A stretch of DNA of 64,000 bases from an uncultured Flavobacteriia bacterium (lineage in GTDB: Bacteria > Bacteroidota > Bacteroidia > Flavobacteriales_D > Crocinitomicaceae), in the NCBI GenBank assembly GCA_903873915.1, contig CAIQQH010000113.1, positions 1 through 64,000 of the forward strand, in the 5' to 3' direction. Position numbers and translations under genes: made by a program. Below are positions 35,774-42,466 of the stretch, in pieces. The notes below the pieces were generated by a model. That model searched no databases. It was not told the DNA's origin and saw only the letters and a program-made list of their open reading frames with translations. Position 1 is the stretch's first letter. Each line of letters begins with the position of its first letter.

Positions 35774-36297
35774 AAAGCAATCGTCGTGAAAGATTTATAC
35801 ATCAAGGCCATTTTTCGTCGAGTCATACTCAATTTGTTTCGCACAGTTTTTTCTGAGATCATGTTCTGTTCAGCAATTTCAATATTGCTGTATCCATCGA
35901 GATGAAGTTGAAAAAGCTTCGTTTCTTTTAACGGAAATTCATGCAATCCATCCAATAGTTCAACATTATTTTCCATCAATTGTTTAGCAGGAAGTTGTGT
36001 CAAAATGTCGAAGTGTGATTTTTCGGCACGAATGAAGTCGATGGCTTTATTCTTCACGGATGTCGTTAAATAGGCGTGTATTGATTCCACATTTTGCCAC
36101 TTCGTTTTTCTTACTTCAGTGCTTGTTGCCAATAGCGTGACGAAAAGCTCACTCACTATGTCCCGAGCGACCTCCATATTTTTTACGCGATTATACGCAA
36201 TCAAGACCATTGGCTCAAACAAAACATGGTACAATTCTCCTAGGGCACGGTCATCGCCGAGAAGAAAAAGAGTCCAATATTTTTGATTTTGAAGCAT
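35755..36297 (-). CDS. ECF-type RNA polymerase sigma factor
   Basis: The 180-residue protein has a sigma region 2 (about 15-85: LGELYHVLFEPMVLIAYNRVKNMEVARDIVSELFV, SIHAYLTTSVKNKAIDFIR) and a region 4 helix-turn-helix (about 120-165: LHLDGYSNIEIAEQNMISEKTVRNKLSMTRRKM). It is co-transcribed with the TPR membrane protein that overlaps its 3' end. A weak -7-like TATCTTAG (36306-36313, minus strand) precedes it. The upstream DNA beyond 36316 belongs to a MITE-like insertion, so its original promoter region was probably altered. Confidence 0.88.
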   Translation of the reverse strand: MLQNQKYWTLFLLGDDRALGELYHVLFEPMVLIAYNRVKNMEVARDIVSELFVTLLATSTEVRKTKWQNVESIHAYLTTSVKNKAIDFIRAEKSHFDILTQLPAKQLMENNVELLDGLHEFPLKETKLFQLHLDGYSNIEIAEQNMISEKTVRNKLSMTRRKMALMYKSFTTIALWIVVH

Positions 36298-36315
36298 TTA
36301 GGTTTCTAAGATACA

Positions 36316-36606
36316 CTTTAATTCATTGTTGTCCGACTAAATCCATCTTCATGTTTTATCTAATCGCTATTACTCTAGTTTATGGACCCCTTCGGGGTCA
36401 AACCTTTGTAACCATAAGCCCTCCCGAAAGACCAATGACCCCATCGGCCTGTCCGCTGCGGCGGGGGTCAAACAGTTTAAATACTAAATGACTAAATCAC
36501 ATAAAATAAAAACCACCCCCTTACTTTAAAACCACTTCATAATACCAATGATTTCAATGGTTTCAAAAAGAGCAGTAAATTTTTATCGGACAACAGTGAC
36601 TTTAAT
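36316..36606. mobile_element. MITE-like element with 14-bp TIRs and 7-bp target duplication
   Basis: The element proper is 36323-36599 (277 bp). Its ends are TCATTGTTGTCCGA (36323-36336) and TCGGACAACAGTGA (36586-36599), inverted repeats with 13 of 14 matches. CTTTAAT flanks it directly on both sides (36316-36322 and 36600-36606). It has no transposase frame. Inside are two GACCCC...GGGGTC hairpin units each followed by AAAC (36385-36399, 36437-36469). The second contains the 15-base GC-rich core seen in the 45-bp direct repeats. This is probably an internal-deletion derivative of an insertion sequence; family not assigned. It fills the 378-bp gap between the sigma gene and the next gene. Confidence 0.72.
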
Positions 36607-36675
36607 TGTAAAAAACATCAGCAACATTCGGGACAAACAGTCGAATTAAACGACTAGCTTATAAATCATTGCGCG

Positions 36676-36900
36676 ATGAACATCAAAAAGATAAAGTATT
36701 TTATTCATTTGGTAGAAAAGGAACGTACCGGTACACCTGCGGAAATTGCAGAAAAACTGGAGGTAAGTGAGCGCATGATTTACAATTATGTGCAGGTGTT
36801 GAAGAATAAGTTTAATGCGCCGATTGAATTCAATAAATACCGAAAGTCTTACCAATTTGAGCGTCCAGGAAAGCTTCATTGGGAGTGGGTAAAGAAATAG
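36676..36900 (+). CDS. Small winged-helix DNA-binding protein, copy 1
   Basis: The 74-residue protein is little more than a winged helix-turn-helix. TGTPAEIAEKLEVSERMIYNYVQVLKN forms the HTH, and APIEFNKYRKSYQFERPGKLHW forms the wing. Similar lone HTH proteins of the HTH_11/DeoR N-terminal kind are scattered in Bacteroidota, and their targets are unknown. A paralogue of the same size starts 81 bp downstream, with nearly the same recognition-helix sequence. Confidence 0.72.
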   Translation: MNIKKIKYFIHLVEKERTGTPAEIAEKLEVSERMIYNYVQVLKNKFNAPIEFNKYRKSYQFERPGKLHWEWVKK

Positions 36901-36980
36901 TTCAATCAAATTTTAAACTGAATTTATATTTCAGTCGGCAGAGCTTATTTTACACACGCAAAAAAATCGAGCAATCGAAC

Positions 36981-37220
36981 ATGTATTTAGAAAACCTGCA
37001 GCTACTTATAGAGGCCATCGAGCGAAAATCGACGGGCAATGCACGAGAAATAGCAAAGAAGCTAAATGTTTCCGAGCGCATGGTGTACAACTACCTCGAT
37101 GTCTTGAAAAATGAATTCGGCGCCCCCATCAAATACAACCGTGTAATCAAATCATACTTTTTTACGGAGGAGGGGAAGATTGAATTGAGGTGGCAAGAGG
37201 GGGAAGGAATGAAGAATTAA
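36981..37220 (+). CDS. Small winged-helix DNA-binding protein, copy 2
   Basis: The 79-residue paralogue of the preceding gene reads STGNAREIAKKLNVSERMVYNYLDVLKNEFGAPIKYN. An upstream frame to 36879 exists, but only the part from the ATG at 36981 resembles copy 1, so that start was chosen. The last codons (GMKN and stop) are made of the 7-bp repeats that run into the next, broken gene, so the natural C-terminus may have been altered. Confidence 0.72.
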   Translation: MYLENLQLLIEAIERKSTGNAREIAKKLNVSERMVYNYLDVLKNEFGAPIKYNRVIKSYFFTEEGKIELRWQEGEGMKN

Positions 37221-37241
37221 AAATGAAGAATGAAAGATGAA
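37207..37241 (+). repeat. Degenerate heptad run across a gene boundary
   Basis: Five consecutive 7-mers (GAATGAA, GAATTAA, AAATGAA, GAATGAA, AGATGAA) span the last codons of the winged-helix gene and the first codons of the secretion-cargo remnant. Confidence 0.6.
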
Positions 37242-37450
37242 AAATTTACGTGTAACAGCAATTGTATGTGCGTTGTCGATGGCTTTAATGGCTCAGGTGC
37301 CATGCACTCTTTGATACTGCCGGACGCAAAGTTCTAGAAGGTGGATTGAAAGGTAAAGTGACACGTATTTCTTTGAATGGATTTGCTCCGGGCATGCACT
37401 CCATCCAAGTGAACAATGAATCATTACCTTTAAGAATAATTAAACAATAA
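37237..37450 (+). pseudogene. Remnant of a type IX secretion cargo gene (signal peptide plus C-terminal sorting domain)
   Basis: The first frame gives a signal peptide (MKNLRVTAIVCALSMALMAQ) and stops after 25 residues at TGA. One frame over, 37304-37450 encodes ALFDTAGRKVLEGGLKG... ISLNGFAPGMHSIQ... LPLRIIKQ and a stop. That is the end of a type A T9SS sorting domain (TIGR04183-like). The middle of the gene is therefore missing and the parts are out of frame. The 9-mer CATGCACTC occurs at 37301 and again at 37393, which may bear on how the deletion arose. Confidence 0.65.
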
Positions 37451-37502
37451 CACGCGGAATCTGAAAAGCGAATAGAGTAGGAAAAAAAGTAAAAAAGTAA
37501 AA

Positions 37503-37892
37503 ATGAAAAAGTTAACAACAATTTTAGCAGCAATGTTATTTGCAACTTTAATCCTGTCAAGTTGTGGAGAGGAAACGAAGAATGAGGAATTAGCAATTAA
37601 CACTGAAGATTTAAAAGGGAAATATTTCACACGCTTAGATGAAGATGCTGCAATATATTTCATTAACGACAAAGAACTAATTAGAAGTTATGTTTCTGAT
37701 GGGGATGTTATTTCGGTGAAATACAAATATTCTATCAAAGGCGATGAATTAACCATCCACAATAAGAGAAAGGATGATGCAGAAGATAAAGACAGCAAAT
37801 ATATTGTTTACAATAACGATGTTATCATGAGTTTTTATGAAGATGGTGATTACGATTATCCTACAGGTGTTTCTTATAAACGAAGTGAATAA
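37503..37892 (+). CDS. Hypothetical lipoprotein
   Basis: The 129-residue protein has a lipoprotein signal (LATLILSSCGEE type, lipid Cys at about residue 21). A small beta-rich domain follows, resembling lipocalin-like or DUF-type lipoproteins (DLKGKYFTRLDEDAAIYFINDKELIRSY, VKYKYSIKGDELTI). It probably sits in the periplasm on a membrane. No partner or function can be inferred; the neighbours are a pseudogene and an unknown membrane protein. Confidence 0.65.
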   Translation: MKKLTTILAAMLFATLILSSCGEETKNEELAINTEDLKGKYFTRLDEDAAIYFINDKELIRSYVSDGDVISVKYKYSIKGDELTIHNKRKDDAEDKDSKYIVYNNDVIMSFYEDGDYDYPTGVSYKRSE

Positions 37893-37984
37893 TTTTTCGG
37901 TGTTGGCTATCTCATTTCACATTTTGTGGGTTACTGATTTTTTAAACATAGAATGGATGAAAACCATTAAGACAATTTTCAAGT

Positions 37985-38920
37985 ATGTATAAATACAAAT
38001 TCACCCTTTGGATCAATAAAAATGGATCCTTTTATACCAAAACGGGTTTTGTGGAATTCCCAAAAGAACGCTATTCATGGACTGTAAATGATCCTGACAA
38101 ACGACTTATTTGTCGAAAGGCAGCGTCTGAAATTGGTGAAGACCCCGACAATGTGGACTTTGCACAGGGACAAACTATCCTGCAGTGTTTGGGAGCTGTT
38201 AAATCGCCATCTCCAACCAGTTCGAGCTCTTCATCGTCAAGTAGCAAGGGCTATTCCGCACCAACCTCCAACGGCCCGACTTTCGAAGAAAAATTGAAAA
38301 TGAAAGAAATGGAAGCGGAGGAGCGTGAGAAGAAAGCGCAAGCCGATTTGGAACGGGAGAAATTTGAATACCAAAAAAGTCAAGAAGAAAAAGCAGAACG
38401 AAAGGCCAAGGCCAGCAAGTTGCGTCGAGAAGGAAAGCCATTTCTCGCATTTATTGTGGAGTATCAAAATGCGGTTATTGCAGCCGTTGCTATTCCTGTA
38501 GTTGCATTGGCATTTTATTTCATGATGCAATCGTCAGACAACGAAACTGCCGAGGCTACCCGCATTAATCTAGAACTTGAACAAATCGAAGATTCGGTTA
38601 AAATACTTATCCAAGAGAAGAATTTTGACCGTGCTTTGGTACTTGCCAATAAACTAGTTCATCCGATTGGGATTGTCTACGATGGAAAAGGGACCGAATG
38701 GGAACCAATGTATTATGACCAATACTGGGATCAAAAAAGATCTGAATACAAGGAGATAATTGCAGCTGGTGGTGAACTAAATGTGGAAACGCAGGAATCT
38801 ACACCCAAAAAGAAAGTCAAAACGGAGGAGACCACTCCAACAGAGGTGGAAGAGTCCACACAAGAACCTGAACCAGAAATCATTTATGAAGAAGGATTGA
38901 GTGACGAATATAAATATTGA
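37985..38920 (+). CDS. Unknown single-pass membrane protein with coiled coil
   Basis: I do not recognise this 311-residue protein. It has an N-terminal domain (1-70, KYKFTLWINKNGSFYTKTGFVEFPKERYSW), a Ser/Pro linker with a run of nine Ser (about 75-90), a charged coiled coil (about 98-150, rich in Glu, Lys and Arg), one membrane segment (about 160-180, NAVIAAVAIPVVALAFYFMM), a short helical region and an acidic Thr/Glu-rich tail (275-311). The N-terminus is likely cytoplasmic. A clear terminator follows. Confidence 0.65.
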   Translation: MYKYKFTLWINKNGSFYTKTGFVEFPKERYSWTVNDPDKRLICRKAASEIGEDPDNVDFAQGQTILQCLGAVKSPSPTSSSSSSSSSKGYSAPTSNGPTFEEKLKMKEMEAEEREKKAQADLEREKFEYQKSQEEKAERKAKASKLRREGKPFLAFIVEYQNAVIAAVAIPVVALAFYFMMQSSDNETAEATRINLELEQIEDSVKILIQEKNFDRALVLANKLVHPIGIVYDGKGTEWEPMYYDQYWDQKRSEYKEIIAAGGELNVETQESTPKKKVKTEETTPTEVEESTQEPEPEIIYEEGLSDEYKY

Positions 38921-38956
38921 TTTTCTATAGATTCTACTAATTTTTATTTCACACAA

Positions 38957-38995
38957 CAAGCCCCGAAGAATCAACCCTCGGGGCTTGTCGTTTTA
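38957..38995 (+). terminator. Intrinsic terminator
   Basis: CAAGCCCCGA (38957-38966) and TCGGGGCTTG (38978-38987) form a 10-bp perfect stem with an 11-nt loop, followed by TCGTTTT. It ends the preceding unknown membrane-protein gene. The rest of the 279-bp gap to 39199 shows nothing I can name. Confidence 0.8.
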
Positions 38996-39199
38996 AACTA
39001 TATTCTACTAATAATTCTGCCTCTTTTAAAAAAAAACTAACGCCACCGTTAAAGTTGTTGATGAAGTTGGGCTTGTGCATCTTTTCAATTCCTAATCTTT
39101 TGATTGCCCTGCTAGGCTATTTTTCTGAGTTGACAAGTACTGAAAAGCCAAGGGGCTAAACATTTCATATCACCGCGTGTTTTATTTAAAAGAACCATT

Positions 39200-39658
39200 A
39201 TGTATCGACTCAAGCGCACCCAATTCGTCAAAACAGATTTAAACACCTGCTGGGATTTCTTTTCTTCACCGGCTAACTTGTCGCGCATCACGCCAAAATA
39301 CATGGGCTTTGATGTCTTGACTGAGGTCGCTGAGAAAATGTATCCCGGCATGATGATCGAGTACCGTGTTCGTCCGCTAATGAACATCCCGATGAAGTGG
39401 ATCACGGAAATCACGCATGTCGAGGAGGGAAAGTTCTTTGTCGATGAACAGCGTAAAGGGCCTTATAGCATTTGGCACCACGAGCACCACTTCAAAGCGG
39501 TAGAAGGGGGCGTCGAGATGACGGATATCGTCTCCTATGAATTGCCGTTCGGTGTGCTCGGTAAAGCGGTACACCCGATCCTCGTCAAGAAAAAGCTGGA
39601 AGAAATCTTTGCCTTCCGCTTTGCCGTTGTGGATGAGATTTTTCATCAAGAAAAATAA
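39200..39658 (+). CDS. SRPBCC-superfamily ligand-binding protein
   Basis: The 152-residue soluble protein has the START/Bet v 1-like pattern: VKTDLNTCWDFFSSPANLSRITPKYMGFDVLTE at the N-terminus, MIEYRVRPLMNIPMKWITEITHVEEGKFFVDEQRKGPYSIWHHEHHF in the middle, and a long C-terminal helix. Members bind hydrophobic ligands, and the ligand here is unknown. In Bacteroidota such genes often lie near photolyase genes, as here, though this one is on the opposite strand. Codon use looks somewhat richer in G+C than in the neighbours. Confidence 0.8.
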   Translation: MYRLKRTQFVKTDLNTCWDFFSSPANLSRITPKYMGFDVLTEVAEKMYPGMMIEYRVRPLMNIPMKWITEITHVEEGKFFVDEQRKGPYSIWHHEHHFKAVEGGVEMTDIVSYELPFGVLGKAVHPILVKKKLEEIFAFRFAVVDEIFHQEK

Positions 39659-39765
39659 GCTTGTTCTGAGGTAGCCCCGTCGAATGGTGCCTCAAAGGTT
39701 TCCGTTTCTATCTTCGTTTTTCGTCGAATCGAAAGGGTTTTGGTTAGTTTAAAAGCAAAGGGTTA

Positions 39766-40242
39766 TCACTCAAGCGACTGCAGTCCTCGAACAGTTTCTA
39801 AGGCATGTGCGATGTGTCCCGAAGGGTCTGTCATTGAATTGAAAATGCCTTGCACTGTGCCTTTCAAATCGATAATGTAGGTCACTCGCCCTGGAAGAAT
39901 GCCAAACAATGCACGCGGAACACCAAAGGATTTGCGCACTAAAGCTCCTTCATCAGCCAATAGGGTAAAGTTGAGTCGGTGTTTTTCGGCGAATTTTAAA
40001 TGTGCCGCAACACTATCCGAAGAGATTCCAATCACCTTGCATCCCAAATCTGAAAAATCGGCGTGGCTGTCGCGAAATGAACACGCCTCTTTTGTACATG
40101 CTGGTGTATCGTCCTTTGGATAAAAATAAATCACAAGGATTTGCTTGCCGATAAGATCAGCTGAGTTGATCGTTTCTCCTTGTTGATCCAACAAGGAAAA
40201 GGCAGGACAAAGGTCCCCGACAGAAAGAGATTTATTGCTCAT
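39766..40242 (-). CDS. bcp: Peroxiredoxin of the BCP/PrxQ type
   Basis: This thiol peroxidase reduces hydrogen and organic peroxides. From the ATG at 40242 the product is 158 residues, the usual size. It has the peroxidatic cysteine in YFYPKDDTPACTKEACSFRD and the resolving cysteine five residues later, both as in BCP. The longer upstream frame is only photolyase sequence read in another phase. The start overlaps the photolyase stop by 11 bp, so it is the last gene of the light-stress row. Confidence 0.93.
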   Translation of the reverse strand: MSNKSLSVGDLCPAFSLLDQQGETINSADLIGKQILVIYFYPKDDTPACTKEACSFRDSHADFSDLGCKVIGISSDSVAAHLKFAEKHRLNFTLLADEGALVRKSFGVPRALFGILPGRVTYIIDLKGTVQGIFNSMTDPSGHIAHALETVRGLQSLE

Positions 40243-41530
40243 TGAGTGCTGTTTTATACCGTTCGATGGCACGAAGTCGTGCAAATGAATGCTCGACGAT
40301 GGGTTGAGGATAAGCAGGTGTTCCAAATTCGTGCACCCACTTGCGTATATAGACGAAATCTTTATCGAATTTTTCTTGCTGACTTTGCGGATTGAATACA
40401 CGGAAATAAGGCGCAGCATCGCATCCACACCCTGCAGCCCATTGCCATCCACCGACATTGCTGGCTTGATCGTAATCGAGCAATTTTTCAGCAAAATACA
40501 CTTCCCCCAAGCGCCAATCAAGCAGTAAATGCTTACTTAGAAAACTTGCCACTACCATGCGCACGCGGTTGTGCATGAAGCCAGTGGCATTCAATTCGCG
40601 CATTCCAGCATCTACCAAAGGATAACCTGTTTTTCCTTCACACCATGCTTTGTAATGTGCTTCGTTGTGTTCCCAAGGAATTCGGTCATATTTCTCCCGA
40701 AAAGCATCCTTTGCAGAATGAGGAAAGTGGTGAATGATCATTTGGTAAAAATCCCTCCAGATCAGTTCATTCAAAAAGGTCTCGTTGGATTTTACCGCTT
40801 CACGTGCAAGCGCGCGAATACTTATGGTTCCAAAACGCAAATGCAGTCCGAGCTTACTGGTGCTCGAAAGGGCAGGGAAATCACGCTTTTGTGTGTAGTC
40901 TTTTATGATCTGAGCGGGAAATACACGAGTTGGAAATTCCACATGTTGTTCTGATGAAAATCCCATCTCCTCCAGTGAAATACAGTCGCTTTGCTGAAGT
41001 TTTGTTAGCTTTGCGAAATTCTTCTCTGTAGAATAAGATGTGAGATTAGACTCATTCAGGGTGTCTTTCCATTTCCGCGAATAAGGTGTAAACACGGTGT
41101 ATGGACCTCCATCATTTTTTAGCACTTCGTCTTTTTCAAAAATGACATGGTCTTTGGCACCGATGAATGCAATACCACTATTTTTTAACGTCTCGAAAAT
41201 GACTAGGTCGCGCTTGCGGGCATAGGGTTCATAGTCCCGATTGGTAAATACGTTCGATGCATTGAGTTCTTTCGCAAGGGAAGGAATGAGTTCAATAGGG
41301 TCACCGTATTCCACCCTAAGGTCAGACCCTAATTTTCGGTATTCTTCTTTCAGACGATTAATCTCCTGATGAATGAAAATTATACGTTGATCGTTTTTCG
41401 GAAGCTGTTCCAGGATTGTGGTATCAAAAATAAAGAGCGGAACAACTGCCGTGCTTTTTGAAAGCGCCTTGTACAATCCGGCATTGTCTTCTGTACGCAG
41501 ATCTCGTCGGTGCCAAAAAATGCTTGTCAT
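40232..41530 (-). CDS. phrB: Deoxyribodipyrimidine photo-lyase (class I)
   Basis: The enzyme repairs cyclobutane pyrimidine dimers with blue light. The 432-residue protein has the N-terminal antenna domain (SIFWHRRDLRTEDNAGLYKAL) and the C-terminal FAD domain (LGLHLRFGTISIR, FLNELIWRDFYQMII, GYPLVDAGMRELNATGFMHNRVRMVVASFL, DYDQASNVGGWQWAAGCGCDAAPYFRVFNP). It could be a cryptochrome, but the tryptophan-rich core is typical of a CPD photolyase. The ATG at 41530 overlaps the stop of the pterin gene (ATGA), showing coupling. Confidence 0.93.
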   Translation of the reverse strand: MTSIFWHRRDLRTEDNAGLYKALSKSTAVVPLFIFDTTILEQLPKNDQRIIFIHQEINRLKEEYRKLGSDLRVEYGDPIELIPSLAKELNASNVFTNRDYEPYARKRDLVIFETLKNSGIAFIGAKDHVIFEKDEVLKNDGGPYTVFTPYSRKWKDTLNESNLTSYSTEKNFAKLTKLQQSDCISLEEMGFSSEQHVEFPTRVFPAQIIKDYTQKRDFPALSSTSKLGLHLRFGTISIRALAREAVKSNETFLNELIWRDFYQMIIHHFPHSAKDAFREKYDRIPWEHNEAHYKAWCEGKTGYPLVDAGMRELNATGFMHNRVRMVVASFLSKHLLLDWRLGEVYFAEKLLDYDQASNVGGWQWAAGCGCDAAPYFRVFNPQSQQEKFDKDFVYIRKWVHEFGTPAYPQPIVEHSFARLRAIERYKTALNEQ

Positions 41531-41931
41531 AGTCCCGCGTATTCCACGATGTTGTTTTCGGTCTCCCAAAGGCGAACGGAAAGCTGGTACTTTTCGTCTA
41601 GTTTAGTCCGTAGGAGGTGCCAAATGACGTATGCAATGTTTTCAGCGGAGGGCTTTAAGTCTTTAAATTCTGGACAGTCGAGATTTAGGTTTCTATGGTC
41701 GAAACGCTCGGTAATCTCATCGCGAATGAGATGTTTCAGCATCTTCAAGTCGATGACATACCCTGTATCGGCATCTACAGGTCCATCCACCCATGTTTCT
41801 AGCACATAGTTGTGCCCATGGAAGTTGGGATTACTGCATTTTCCGAAGATTTCAAAATTCTTCTCATCGCTCCAACGTTTATCATAGAGCCGATGCGCGG
41901 CATTAAATGTTTCTCTCCGACAGACTTTCAT
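41527..41931 (-). CDS. 6-pyruvoyl/6-carboxy-tetrahydropterin synthase family protein (QueD-like)
   Basis: The 134-residue enzyme has zinc-binding histidines in FNAAHRL and FHGHNY, a catalytic cysteine in GKCSNPNFHGH and the LWETENNIVEY glutamate near the end. Family members act on dihydroneopterin triphosphate to make preQ0 precursors or pterins. Which reaction applies cannot be decided here. It is co-transcribed with photolyase, and a pterin product could in principle serve an antenna cofactor, which is speculation. It overlaps idi by 29 bp. Confidence 0.87.
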   Translation of the reverse strand: MKVCRRETFNAAHRLYDKRWSDEKNFEIFGKCSNPNFHGHNYVLETWVDGPVDADTGYVIDLKMLKHLIRDEITERFDHRNLNLDCPEFKDLKPSAENIAYVIWHLLRTKLDEKYQLSVRLWETENNIVEYAGL

Positions 41932-42463
41932 AACGCGAAAATGAGTTGATGTGTTGATGATGATCGCGCAGGATAATTTTTAGCCATGCGGTATACAATT
42001 CAGGTTGATTGGCGATTGCACTTTTCAGTTCGTCTAAACCAATCCATTTATAGTCAATGGCTTCTTCAGGATTGAGGGTCGGTGATTCATTTGAATACCC
42101 ATACATCACATGGTCGATCTCGTTTTCGATCAGTGAGTGGTCTAACAAAGTCCAGTATTCAAAAGAAAAGGATGGGTGAAGTTCACACTGCATTCCCATT
42201 TCTTCCATCAAACGTCGTTTTCCCGCTTCAATATTCGATTCTCCAGGCGCTGGATGACTGCAACACGTATTCGTCCACAATCCTTCAGAATGGTATTTCC
42301 CAAAGGCACGTTGTTGCAAAAGCAATTCTCCAGCGTCATTAAAAATGAAAACTGAAAATGCACGATGGAGCAAACCTTTTACGTGGGCCTCCAATTTTTC
42401 GCACGAGCCAATTTCTTGGTCATTGCTATCCACAAGCACAACGTCATTGAAATTGAATCCCAT
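41903..42463 (-). CDS. idi: Isopentenyl-diphosphate delta-isomerase, type 1
   Basis: It interconverts IPP and DMAPP, feeding carotenoid synthesis. The 186-residue Nudix-fold protein has the active-site cysteine in GLWTNTCCSHP, the Nudix-like helix AGKRRLMEEMGM and the catalytic glutamate region ENEIDHVMYGY. It begins 3 bp after the crtB stop and overlaps the pterin synthase gene, so it sits in the middle of the crt-phr operon. Confidence 0.94.
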   Translation of the reverse strand: MGFNFNDVVLVDSNDQEIGSCEKLEAHVKGLLHRAFSVFIFNDAGELLLQQRAFGKYHSEGLWTNTCCSHPAPGESNIEAGKRRLMEEMGMQCELHPSFSFEYWTLLDHSLIENEIDHVMYGYSNESPTLNPEEAIDYKWIGLDELKSAIANQPELYTAWLKIILRDHHQHINSFSRYESLSERNI

Positions 42464-42466
42464 TTT

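Noticed and set aside
36385-36399. GACCCCTTCGGGGTC hairpin as a transcription terminator
   Set aside because: It has no T-run after it on either strand, recurs as a related block 50 bp on, and lies inside the MITE-like element.
32298-39200. Whole 32-39 kb region as a phage-defence island
   Set aside because: No nuclease, reverse transcriptase, NTPase, methylase or integrase is seen. The CHAT/sigma module is interesting, but nothing ties it to defence.
39659-39765. Terminator-like inverted repeat between the SRPBCC gene and bcp
   Set aside because: The arms (GAGGtaGCC/GGtgCCTC) pair poorly and no T-run follows.
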